DNA of 64,000 nt from Haematococcus lacustris. Its lineage: Eukaryota > Chlorophyta > Chlorophyceae > Chlamydomonadales > Haematococcaceae. The translations under genes and the position numbers were made by a program. Location: assembly GCA_030144725.1 (NCBI GenBank), contig JASKMD010000025.1, forward strand, positions 1,178,001-1,242,000, in the 5' to 3' direction. Shown in pieces: positions 1 through 18,300 of this stretch. Below the pieces are notes generated by a model. It was given only the letters and a program-made list of their open reading frames with translations. It was not told the origin of the DNA and did not search any database. Every line of letters starts with the position of its first letter. Position 1 is the stretch's first letter.

Positions 1-109
1 CTGGACCTGCATCTGATCAATAACTTGCCACCAAAAGCAATCCCCGTACCCCTGCCCCCTCCCACCCCTGCCCCTACCCCTGCCCCAGGTCCTTGCTGCC
101 CCAGTCCAC

Positions 110-5809
<5,700 letters not shown>

Positions 5810-8640
5810 CTGCAAGTGTTGACAGCCAGGGGTGACATGGTGGGGTCTGGCAGCACAGAAGCCTAGCTGTCAGCAGCAGCTGCGGAGACTTTGCTCGCAG
5901 CCACACATGCTGTGGCTGTAGCTGCAGTACTGCTCCTCAAACACTAGCTGGACATGGCACGCACATGTGAGTCTGCTGCAAGGCCGTCGCTCTGCGCTGA
6001 GGAAGGTGAGCTCAAGCTTGCCTCCCAAGACGGCGCAGGGACAGCCTGCACCTGCGCCACCTGGCATGAGAGGCTGGGCCAGCGCTCAGAACGACTGGGC
6101 AAGTGCTTGCCAACGGACTTGCGCTGATGTTTGATCTGCGTCACATTGACACTGAGGTGAGTAGACACTGCGCACACCCTTGGCGAACGGTCGCCATTTC
6201 GGAGCTGATCCTGGCTTTTCGAGGCTGATACGCACTTGTCGGAAGGCTGGCACCTCGCCATTTTGAGGTGACTGCACCCTGGGCAGTCGCTCCAATAGCT
6301 TCGCGAGCATTGAGGAGCCCCGAGTTCTGAGTCAGGTGCTCTTTGTAGCTGGAAAGCTCGCTGAGTGGCTCTCTTAGGTGTTGGGCGCAGAGTTCAGTTC
6401 CGAGCAAATGGAATGTTTGCTTTGTAATAGATAATATAAAGGACAAAGGCCCCGTTTCCAATGGCGGAGTTGGAGTTGGAGTTGGAGTTGGAGTTGCTGC
6501 AAATGGGATGTTTGCTTGATGGCAAATAAAGTCATGGACAAAAATAGTAATCCGTGTGCCTCTGCTGGAGATCGGCCCTACCGACTCACGTTGCGAGCAT
6601 CCCTATACTTATGGCTACAGCTGTGAACTTCTGAATTGCTTCCAGAAGCCGCGTACCCGGGCCGGCTCCAGCCGCCGCCGTTGCGCCAGGCGGGCGTCCC
6701 ACCCTGCTTCTTACGTGCAGCTGCAACTCCTGTGTTGCCGATGTACTATTTGCCTGTAGACTTGGCCGACGACGCCGCGGCAACCACACATTAGCCAGGC
6801 GAATGGGGCGTCGTTTTCATCTGCCACTTCACCTGCAGTATGGCCCTGGGTACATTGGATGGGGTGAATAGAGTATGTGAAGACTGGATGTGTTCATGTC
6901 ATTGGGCTTGCAGCCAACGGGCTTGTAACCCATCGTGCACCTTGCCTTACATTCAGGCGACCCCAACTGTTTAAAAATGACAGGAAACTGACCATTGGCA
7001 GTCGGACGGCTGTAACTCTGCACTCACTGCGCCAAATGTTATGCTAAATGATTCACCATGTAGCCAACCCTGCCAGCTACCGTTCACCCATCCAGAATTA
7101 TTATGCACGCAATAGGTCGTGCACAGCAAAGCATCAAAGTTGGTGATTCAAATCCAAGCCGTTGCGGGGCATGCAGTCATCGCTACGACCGCCCGCGCCG
7201 CTTTGGCTGCTCTACGCGAGCATGCGCGTCGGCAGCAACAGTCGGATCGGAGAACGATCACGGGAATGTGGCACCGGGCCCACCTCCCCCCCATACCTAG
7301 AGGGCAATGCCACAGCTCGACCATTTGGATTTACAGCATGCTACTTACTAGGTCAAGCTCCTCTCAGACAGTGTTACAAACGCTCATACTCAGCTAAGCC
7401 AAAAGCTCACTTTGGTCGGTGACCCCCAACTCCCTTAGCCGATTTCAGGGCCAGGGCCATGCAGTCAGTCACACAACACCACACCATGACCGAATCTGGA
7501 CTCGTCTCCTCTGAGAGTTATACTCCCCTACATGCCATCCACCTGCGTGCAAAGTTTCATAGCTCAACTGCCACCCCACAGCCCCGTGGCCCTGATTCTG
7601 CTTGGAGAAGATGATGTAACTTCAAAGCTGTCAAACAGATAGAGGCCTAAGCTGTTTGTTGTGCGGTTTGTTTCAACAGATGCGCTAATGGGTCAAGAAC
7701 AAATAAAATATAGCCATTTTCTTGTGGGTGCAGCGGGTGCAACACAGTGGAGGACACAGTGGAGGAGGGGGGGGGTAACCCGGTACTACCTTAGTGTGCG
7801 CTGACCCAAGTGATGTATTTGGCGGCAGCGAGTATATTTATATGTCATAAACACCCCGTCAAGGTGCCCTGCACGCCCGGCAGACATCGCGTTGGGTGTC
7901 AGCCGGACATTCCATTTGTGCACAACCAGCTCACTACGCTACGTAGATGGGGTCACAGCGATGTGGCTCACCGTGCCAATGAGGCCCATATCGCCGCTGT
8001 GATTTGTTCGCGGGCACATGTGGCAGTACGCGAGCAAAGACTCCAATGACTAGCGCTGATGGTCAGATTACGCGGACTACATTGCGGCTGCCAATGTGAT
8101 AAACGGTATCGAAAACGGTGCAGTATTGAGAGAGTACTTGCATGAACATTACCAACCCCATGTTGGGGCCGCCTGTTACATGCAGGCCAATATATAATAT
8201 CCTGCCGAAATTTGCCTTCAGCAGCTTCACACCTTCCCACTATCACACACCCTCTCGCTCACCTTACTTCCACTCACCATCCGCAGCTCCTGTCTAGCTC
8301 AGATGTGCATTGTACAATACCATCACTTTTCTACTTATGCTCATTGCCTACCTTGCCACATTATGATGACGACGGGTGTACGTCGGCCCACCCACAAGCC
8401 TGGTACATCTGCGTGGCCTTGTCCACTACAAGCCATGCAAGTGCTACACTGTGAATCACTTGTCATGGTAGAGAGCATGGTACGTGGGGAGGGTCATAGG
8501 CAGCATGGTGCCCTAGTGCTAGGCGCCTAATTGCCCCTGATCATGTTCACTGATCCACTCCCTACAACAGGTCCAACCAGCCAGCCAGTAAGGCGAGCAC
8601 AAGCTTTGGGCGCAGCCGGCGCTGCTGATCTGGCAGGATT
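5810..8640. other. Intergenic or unresolved 5' region of starch synthase
   Basis: The missing transit-peptide exons of the starch synthase should lie in the left part, but no splice-consistent frame stood out. A short (GGAGTT)n run sits at 6465-6495. From about 6500 to 8640 I see no gene, RNA or mobile-element signature. Confidence 0.5.
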
Positions 8641-8644
8641 TGCC

Positions 8645-9264
8645 CTTTGGTCGGAGTGCCCTTTGCCCTTTGGTCGGAGTGCCCCTTTGGGAGTGCGAGA
8701 ACGAGTGACATCGCCTCCCGTGTATAAGTAGGAGCTCAGCAGGTGTTAGCTGATAGCCAAGCCAGCCCCACAGCCAGGAAGGTGGCTGGACAGGGACTGC
8801 AATGCAGCGCTGAACATGCAGCGCATTGGGGAGAGCAAGTGGCGGCCACTGGAGCTGTGCTGGTGGCCAGAGCAGGGAGCTCTGCCAGCCAAGGGCAAGG
8901 AGTACCCTGGCCTGGGGTACAAGCGGCTGCGAGACAAGCCACCCAAGGCCCAGCAGCAGCAGCCTGCTGAGGCACAGTAGCGTGTGCCCTCCCCCCCACT
9001 TGGAGCTGTCATCAGCTTACAATTAGTGCATGTTTTGTCATGCCGACTCTACGGTGTAGCCCTGTCACAGGGGTCAGGCAATGCTATAGGTGGTAGGCGA
9101 CCATGACCATGTGTATGCCATGTGTATGCCGTGTGTATGCCATGTGTAGGCCATGTGCATGCCATGCGATGGGAACTCCACACAGACAAAAACACCGCTT
9201 TGTAGTGGTACACACGTAGTGTGTTCGACTGCAATGAAGGCTCAAGGTAGAGGGCCAAGGTGCT
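8645..9264 (+). mobile_element. Internally deleted Fanzor-like element (copy A)
   Basis: Both ends match the long copy at 26848-29480. The left end has the doubled CTTTGGTCGGAGTGCC motif, the block GAACGAGTGACATCGCC, a TATAA box at 8723-8727 and GGAGCTCAGCAGGTG. The right end keeps the last ~75 codons, the stop and the whole 3' noncoding module. About 2 kb of coding sequence is missing; the junction is near 8757. The retained frame (8757-8980) is open and still carries the RuvC-III-like motif DRDCNAALNMQRIG and the block WRPLELCWW. It ends 80 bp downstream of the K+ channel stop codon. Non-autonomous derivative (inference). Confidence 0.8.
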
Positions 9265-9344
9265 GATCTGGCAGTTGTAAAGATCAGAAGCTAAAGATCA
9301 GGTCCTTTGTCTCAATAAAGCTGAAGTGGGTGCAACGGGATAGG

Positions 9345-12300
9345 TCAGTATCTTACGGCGCCAGAGCGGCTGGATTGGCCTGCCAACAGCGCAGTGCTCT
9401 CATCGACTTCAGTTATGCCTGGGTAGGCCCCCCCTGGCTCCCCTGCATGGCTAAGCCCTTGCCCACCCTCACCTCTCGCCAACAGTGGGGAAAGCTCTGA
9501 ACCAGCCACCCTATCAGTGTGGGACTGGCTCTCCGTCTGCTGCCCACGGTCTGAGGGCATGGGCAAGCTGCTGGCCAGGCTGTTACCAGGCCCTGCCACA
9601 CCACTGCCATCACCTCCCTGCACCCTCCTCGCCAGCAGCTCGTCAACCAGTCCCAGCTCCACGCTGCCGGCCCCTCCACCGCCGCTGCTGGCCCCTCCTG
9701 CTGTAGGGTTGGTGGGGCTGGTGCTGGGCCGGAAGCGCGTGGCCAGCCGGGGAGGCCCTGGGCTGGCCAGCGCTGGACGGCCAGCCAGAGTGCGCGCCGG
9801 GCCGCCCCCACCCCCTGCCTCACCACCTGCAGAAGCTGCGGACCCTGTCCTGGACCGCCGACCTGTCCTGGTGGAGAGGTCCCGAGATGGGGAGCGGGCG
9901 AGCGGTGGTGGCCCCAGACTTGCAGTGTTGGCTGCCGTGCAGCTACCGACCGTGTCAGGGTGCTCGATGCCAACCTGGTGCAGCTCCGCACCGTCGGCTA
10001 CCTTACTCTTAGTCGGCCCTCTGGGTCCTAGGTAGGGCTGGCTGTCGGACTTGGGTCGGTAGGGGGCAGCTGAGGGGTCGCTGGGGATGGGGGGGCTGGC
10101 GGCGGCAGCGGCATCGTAGGACACCATGTGGTGGCTCTTGGTACCCAGGGCACCTACCAAGCCCTGCGCAGTTGGTGGCAGCCTGGCTGTGGACACATGG
10201 CATGGCATGGACGGTGGCGTGCACAGTGTGTGTGTGTCTGTCTCACAGCCCCCACAACTACTGAGTGGGGGATGAGGACTGCTCCTAATCCTTGCTCTGG
10301 AATGACTGCCAGGGAGTTGGACAACAGCCAGAGGCAGACACGCTGGGCGGTAGCTCGTGGAAAACATCACATGGGTGACAAGGGGCAGGACGTGCATGAC
10401 AGTTGAGAGGGGGACACGTGTCAATGTAATGGAGCCACACAACTAAAGGGGTTGGCAGGTGCCACTGGGAGGTGTCTCACCTGCCCTACTCCCTTGACCG
10501 CGCCGCTCAGCAGCTGCGCAATGCCAAAGCTGCGTGGGGGCGGGTCCAGCAGAGGGAAGTCAATGGCGATGGCGGCCACGTCTGGAGCCACCTGCGCAGT
10601 GCAAACCCCAGCAGGGTCAGCCAGTGACAAGGTGGACCACGAGGTGCGAGTAGCTGTGGTGCAGGGTGCAGCCTGAGGGTTACGATTGGGTGACGCCCAT
10701 AGCAGATGCTGTGGGCCAAACCCGCTCTGGCATGACTGCCCCCACAGGTGCCACAACAGGTTGGGTGGCAAAAGCACCAGCAGCAAGCTCTGCGCAAGAG
10801 GGTCAGACTTGTGACATAGCACAGCAATGCATGTTGTGAACCCAGTCTAACCAGCCCATCAAGGCCACCCAATGGCCCACCCATCTAGCATGCCACATGT
10901 GGTGCTCAACTGATGCAAGGGTTGGAATATCAAGCTGCATCTGTATGCTTGCGGCTGCAGGCGTCAATGCTACCACATGCAGCGTGACCTCTGACCTGCA
11001 GCATCTCGATGGTGACTGCCCCTACATCCTCCACTGTGCTTTGCGTGCGGGGAGGGGGATCAACCTCCAGGAGGGAGCCAAGCTCCAGAGGGTGCCGCTC
11101 AGCCAGCTCCACCAGACTGGCCTGGCTCAGGCAGTACAGCTCGCAACAGTTGCGTGTGATCTGCAGCAGTGGTGCCAGCAGCAGGAGTAGCAGCAGCAGC
11201 AGAGGTGGGCAGCAGGGGCAGCAGGGGCATCAGCGGCAGCATCAGGGGCAGCTGCAAGATAAGCAGCATTACCAGCAGCACCTGCAGTACGAAACACCGT
11301 GTTCACACACCCCTCTCTACACGGCTCCATGGCAGCAGCAGCAACAAGAGAGGGTGGTATGCGCCCCAGGTGGCCTAGCCAGTCACCAGTGGTTGGCTAA
11401 CCAGCGGTTGGCGCAGTCAGGTGCAATGTGAGCTGCGTGGGACCAGAGCGAGGCAGGATGGAGGCAGGCCCATGACAAGGCCAGGTGGAGGGCAGAGTGC
11501 TTGGTCTCTGTGCACTGCAGCCAGTGGCAGTACATGGCAGATGTAATGCTACATGAGGCGGTCAGGTACAGAACAGGGAGAGGGAGAGGGTGGAGCTTGC
11601 TTGCTTGCTCACCACTGAAGCTGGCCAAAGGCCTTCGTGCACAGTGCCTGCATGTCCAAAGTAGTACCCCTTCTTCATGCGCCCCTGGATCGTGTATGTC
11701 CAGCCTGCCAGCTCATCCTTGTTTGCTGCCTCCAGCACCGCCCAAGGATCAGCATGAGCAGGGAAATCGTACACCTAGCACGGCAATATAAATCAATGTG
11801 CATGGTTTGCATGCACATGCCTTCATTATGGTACATCGCACGCATGGCATACATCTCTATGCATGGCATGACTGAGTGCATGGTGCACGAATGGCTGGAT
11901 GGTGCACCCAGTGACGCCCCTGCCCCCTAGCAACCCCTAGCACCATGCATCCGACGACTCAGCCGTCAGCAGTATGCAATGCATGTGTGTAGCTAGCGTT
12001 GGCCGGAGACAGGTGGAAGCTGGTCGAAGGTGTGTGTCAACGATGACTTTGACACTTACTGAGCATAAGAGTGGTTGTGAAGCTGGACGCAAGGAGGACC
12101 CATTGCATGCAAGACAAGGTAGGGCAGGGCAGGGTAGCAGTGCACAGCAGGGGTAGGGTGGACTCACCCTCAACTCCAGCTTGCCCTCATTCACAAAGTA
12201 CACCGCGTCAACAAAGTCCCCTTGCAGTGCCACGATGTCACCCTCTGTAAAGAAGTGGGCCTGCAGCACATCACTGAACACACGTATGTGTTAACAAGAG

Positions 12301-15300
12301 GAATGCGCTAGTGGCTCGAACATCACAGGGTGCCTGACCCCTTGCAAGCCCTCCCTCTGTCAGGCTGCAGCAAGCCAGTGCAAGGCATGCAAGAGGAACA
12401 CAAGGGCACAGCTGCTCCTCGTCACCTGATGTGTGTCATGATGACGTGGATTATTGTAGTCGTATCATGTCATGGCTGCTATCACCATGCCACTATCACA
12501 TTCAATGCTTGCCATTGAGTGTCACGATGCACCTGAGTTGCACCCTGACCCAGCTTATGGAGCTGACGATATCAAGGCCCTACCAACCAGGCCTGCCACA
12601 GCTTACATGTGTGTTCTCATGACAGGCAACATGAGCAACTGCAACACGGTTCAGGTGCAACACAGCTGATGAGGGCAAGGCCATGACAATCGGAGAGATA
12701 CGCAAAGGTGGCATAGCTGTAGTGGCAGCTGTGGCGGCATATGCTCGACCTCACTGCTGTGAATGAAGGGGAGGTGCTCAGGGGTGGAGGCTGTGGAAAG
12801 TATTGAGCTGCCACGCCATGCCTCACTGGTCCCTACCCACCTGTAATTGGGCAATGACGTCAATCAGCACATCAGGGCGTAGGCGGGTGAAGCATGGCAA
12901 GCGTGACAGGCAGTCTGAGTAGGCATGTTGCAGGAAGCGCGATCGCAGCTTGAACGGAAGGTCCTGGGCCACAGGACAACCATCAAGTCATTTCATGATT
13001 AGACATCATCTGGCCAGAGCGCTCGTGAGGCACCATGAGGCACCTTACAATAAAAGAGCATCTGGCCAGAGTGCTCGCGCAATGCCCTGGGATGCATCGC
13101 AACGGCTCATGACGTCATGACAGCACCACACCACAGGCATGAGGAGCCAGCTGGTGCCAGGTGCCAATGCGGTGGGTGAGAGGCACAGGAGCACAGACAG
13201 CAGAAGTGCATGTCTCTTGATATGCTCCTGGCCGTTACCCTGCGACCTAGCCTGCGCATGGCTGCATGGCTACCTGCCGCAATAACTCTGACCCTCCACT
13301 GACTTAAGACCAGGAAAGGGCCTGCCACTGATGCAATACTAACATACAAAGACAGGGGTGGCTCTGCCAGCAGTTCAGGAAGGAGAGGAGGGGCTGTACG
13401 CCCCAAGGTATGCCGACCTACTTGGAGCAGCTGTTCCTCTTGCAGCCTTATCAGCTTAGTCGACTCGTAGTTGAAGAAACCTGCATGGCAACGTGCATCC
13501 CACCACTGAGTGGCCGTTGGTATTGTGCAGTGTGTGAATGGGGAAAGGTGGTGCCATAGCAGCGATGCACCAGCAAGGTTTGTTCCACGCAAACTTCAGC
13601 TGCATCGCAGGCTGGCTAGGAGGGATAGGGAGGACACCCTGCAGCTGGCAGGCTGGCATATCGCTGAGAAGGAACGCAGCAACAGCTTGCCAGCGGTAAA
13701 TACCCTTACCTTGTACCTTTCGAGCCAGCGCAGAGGGGACCTGCAACCAAAGTGGGTCAGGCCTCAGTGCTCAGGGCTCTGAACAGCATGGCTTGCAGAC
13801 ATTATGCTTGCAGACATGTCATTGTGACATTATGACCTACAACGGTAGCGATAACACACCCTGTATGACACTACCATGACTATGGCACATTGAGGGTACG
13901 TGCACGACGACGACCTCCATTTTCGTGAAAAGCCTTAGGTTGCTAAAACAGGTCATGGAGGAGAATAGCATGAGGGTTGGTGTGTAACATTCAATCTGGG
14001 CCATCGGGCGTTGTGAGGTAAGTGATGGATAATGCGGCCTGCCATGCCTGGCACTACCGCATGTTACCCCATAACCAGGCACACCAGCCAGCCAGCAGCA
14101 GCTATCATCCCCGCCGCCACTGTTGCTCCTGCCGAGTGCCTACCTGCTCAGTCCCTGCCTGGCCCTCCCTGAGCCTGCCCAGCCTCCCCCAGTGCCTACC
14201 CTGGCGCTCCCATATGAGGCCTGTGGCTGCATCAGGACACCCAACTAGGGCTAGATCTGTATCTAATCCTCGTGAGGAGATGACCCCAAGGTATCACCCG
14301 CCCTGTACAAGGACTTCAAGCTCCCTAGAGCCAAGGAGCAGCTGCACCAGTCAGCGGCACTGAGTCAGGGATTCAGTGGCTGGGCCCGCGGCTGGGGTGA
14401 TGACTATAGGATGAGTAGGTACCTGTCGGTTCTTCAACACGTCCTGGACCAGCTGCTTCTTCTCTGCCGTCTTGCTGGTCATCGCGTTGCGGATGCCCAT
14501 CATGCTGGAAATGCTGGACGTCACGTAGCCTACCAGCGTCACCCCACTGCAACCCACAGCAAGCAACACACCAGCGTGAAACGGGGCTTGCTCCAGAGCA
14601 CTTGCAAAGGTCCCCGTAGGGCTTGGGGTGCAGACATGGTGCTGCGGCCCTGCTGCAAGGTGGCGTTTAGGCCTGGGGCTCCAGAGCAGCAGCGGGGTAG
14701 GGTGGTGCTGGTGGATGAGCTCCGCACCAGCAGGGTCAGCCCAGCAACGAATGGCCAGCAGCAGTGTAAGGAGCAGCTGGACCATGAGCAGGCCACCAGG
14801 CCGGGAGGCTGGAAGCCCCTAGTAGGATTAACGCACTGGCTGCTGCGCCCAGCATGGAGCCAGCAGCGTGACCGGGCAGTCCAGGCCTGATGTGGGGCCT
14901 GGCGATGGACCCACAGGAGCCCCCATAGCCCCCACGCAGCCAAGCAACCCCACAGGCAGCCGGGCAAGGGCAAGGAGTACCTGGAGCTGGGCTGCAAGCG
15001 ACTGTCCGCCCAAGAGCCGGCAGCAACAGCGGCCTGTGGCACAGTTGTGTGCCCCTCTTTGGCTTGTTCTCAGCTTGTATCAGTGCATGCATGTCACCCG
15101 ACTCTATAGCCCTATCACATGGATCAGGCTATAGTGTAGGTGAGAGTCGCCCATGCCGTGTTTGTGCAAGGTTCATTATACAGGTAAATCCCATAGACTA
15201 AACACCACCCTCGTAACTCAGTCTCTGCATAGGTTATCACTGCCCGCTGGGCCGATGAGGGAGGTGCTGCACTGTGTGCATAGCACTTGGCAGCTGTGCT

Positions 15301-18300
15301 TGCCAGCCACGTGACTGTGCGACCAAGGTGGCGTTGGTAAGGTGTAATGGGCCTGTCCCCGAGGCCGTGCAGCTGAGGCCCCTTGTAAGGTCGCTTGTAA
15401 GGCCCCTTCCAGAAATACGTCAAGTCAAGCACATTCAGCATTCAGGCTGAAGGGCATAGCTCTTATTCATTCAGGCTACAAGCAGCTGCGAGACAAGCCA
15501 CCCAAGACTCAGCCTGCTGTAGCACAGTAGTGTGTGCCCCGCATCTAAGCTGTCAGCAGCTTACACTCAGTGCATGCAAGACATGCCAACTCTACATCAT
15601 AGCCCCAACGGGCCAGGCAAGAGTGTAAGTGGTAGGCGACCATGCCCGTGTGTATGCCATGTATAAGCCATGTGCATGCCATGACCATGGGAACTCCACA
15701 CAGACAAAAACACCGTTTGTAGTGGTCCACACTGAGTGTTCCACTGCAATGAAGGCTCTAGGTTGAGGGCTAAGGTGTTGAAGCACAGTGATCAGCATGC
15801 AAATGGCATCCACTCACCTGCACATGACGAATATGGCCAACACTTTCTCCTTCTGGTTCTTGGGTGTGATGTCCCCGTAGCCCACTGCAACAGGAGCCAC
15901 ATAGCAGCGCAAAGCACAGGAGCAGCTCAGGAGAGGCATGCACTCGGACATGCGCATGTGTACTGCCTTGCGTCCAGCCCACCCAATGAGGTACTGCAGC
16001 AATGACTTTCCAACGGAGTGGTTGCTGCAGAGTAGCAGAACGAGTAATACGTCGCACCTCTCCCCTCTCCTCCCCTTCCCTCTCTCATCTTGCTCATCAC
16101 CCAGCCCTACCGCACCCCATACCACTTGGCCCCGGCCTGCATGTGGCCCGCACCTGTGGCGACTGTGGTGAACGCCCAGTAGAGGGAGTTGAGGTAGCGG
16201 TGCGCCAGGTCAGCCCCAACCAAGTCCTGAGCCTCGACCCAGGTGCCTGCCCAGCTGTCTTCCAAGTAGAAGGTCAGCAGTGACATGTAGTGGAAGATGC
16301 AGGCTGACAGGTGCGCCAGCAGCCCCACGCTCAGCGCAAACATGGCCAGCTGCAGCGTGACACCCGCAGCAGAGCAGCCAGAGTCAGGGCGACAGCGCTG
16401 GCTGAGCACAAGTGTGTTAAGACACTAACTGGCATGGAAGCATTGCACTCCATACAGGTGTGCCCGTGCAGCCAACACTTGCTCACAGCACACTCCACTG
16501 TGCTGCTGCTCAGGTAGAAGAAAGAAGAATAAGAAAAAGACTACTTCGGTGAAAGTTGGCAAGCAGTAAGGGAGGTGCTTCTGCCTGTGGCGCGGCCTGC
16601 TCCCACCACCTACACAAGGCCCTGTGCAGGGGAGAATCCCAGTGGCAGTGGACAGGTGCAGCAGGCTTGGAGCCATCTCTGTGCCTGCTGCTGCTGCAGC
16701 CTTCTTCACACCAGGTTAGTGCCCTGTGACCATCCCACTTACATCTGGTTGGCACTACCACAAGAGCTCAAATAGGCAGTGGGTTAGACATTACCTGTAG
16801 GATGCCCTTGTCCAGGTACTGCTCCACCTTTTCCAGGATCCTGGGCAGCCTGCTGACCCTCAGCAGGCGGTACACACGCATCATGCGCACCACCTTGCCC
16901 ACGCGCATCACGCGCAACAGCTGCAGGCGTTGCGCAGGCAACAGCAGTGAGGGCGCAGGCGTGGCAGCAGCCGGCAGTGGCAGGCGAGCCAGTGGCAGTC
17001 TCAGTCAGGCAGAAGACAAAGTCATTCCAGAGTCAGGCAGTGACACTGCCAGGCATTGGGTGTGCACAGATCCGACTGTAATGGCTGGCTTCGTCCTGCA
17101 CTCCCACCACAACCTCTGGGCCCATGCCAGTGCCCACCCTGGCCAGTCTCGCTGCTTTGGAGTCTGATAAGGATTTTTAAACAAGCTAGGCAATGCTCCG
17201 CCCAAGGTGCTGCCTGGAGACAGGGCACTGCACCAGGGCAGCATGCACCTTGAGCATGGACAAGAAGCTGAGCGCTCCCTCTGTCAGGATATCAAACGGC
17301 ACCACCGACACCAGGTCCAGGACAAACCAGGACCGCATGTAGTGGCGGGCGATGCGGCGACGGTCTGACACCAGGTTCCCTACTGAGTCCAGGTAAGCCG
17401 TCCTGCAGGGGCAGTCATGGGCAGTGACCAGAAGAGGTGTTGCAGGGCAAATGCTGTGCTGGTCCACACATGAAGGTCAGCTACCAGCCTGACCCAGCCT
17501 AACCCAGCCCGCCTGACTGCCAGAGAGCATTGGCAGACAGGGTTGTGCACATGGAGTATGCGTAATCCCATCACTGGAATGCATACAGGAGTTATCTTTC
17601 AGTGCGGCAGGCATCACACCACACTGACACACGACCGTTGCAAGTGCTGCTATGTGCATGCTGCTGCTAGGAAGCCCAGCCCCATGAAGCCTGTGTTACA
17701 TCGCAGTGACAGTGGCATGTCTAGAGGGAGACCCCTCACCCTCGCCCCTTTGCACCAGTGGGTCAGGCAGCTGCCACGGGGGTTGGGAACAAGGAGGACT
17801 GGCATGCCAGAGTACGTTCCCTGGAGCTAAGCGCCCACAGTTGACGGACACCATGGCAGGTTATGCTCCGCATGGCGTTGTGTACAGGCTGCTATTGGAG
17901 AGTAGCTGGAGTATTTCAAGTGGCTCCTTGTGCACACAAACAATGGGCACATGGGCAACGTGGCATGCCAGGATGCCATCGCACTTTGCATCACACTACC
18001 ATCACCATATGCAAGCACACACCGGAAGTTCAGGAGGATGTCTAGCACAAAGCAGCCATCCACCACCAGCTCGATGATCAGCACCACCCGGTCTGTGCCG
18101 CCAGTATGCAGCCCCATCTGCAACAACAAGTCCACTGAGTATGAGGCAATATCATTTGTCATCATCATCATCATCACCCTGTCAGCGTTCCTTCACGACA
18201 CACATGCAATACTCAAAGACTCAACATGTTGTCATGTCTGCTTGATGCGTCTTATGTGTGTCCACATGAGTGTGTACGTGCGGCAGCAGCAGGAGATGCC

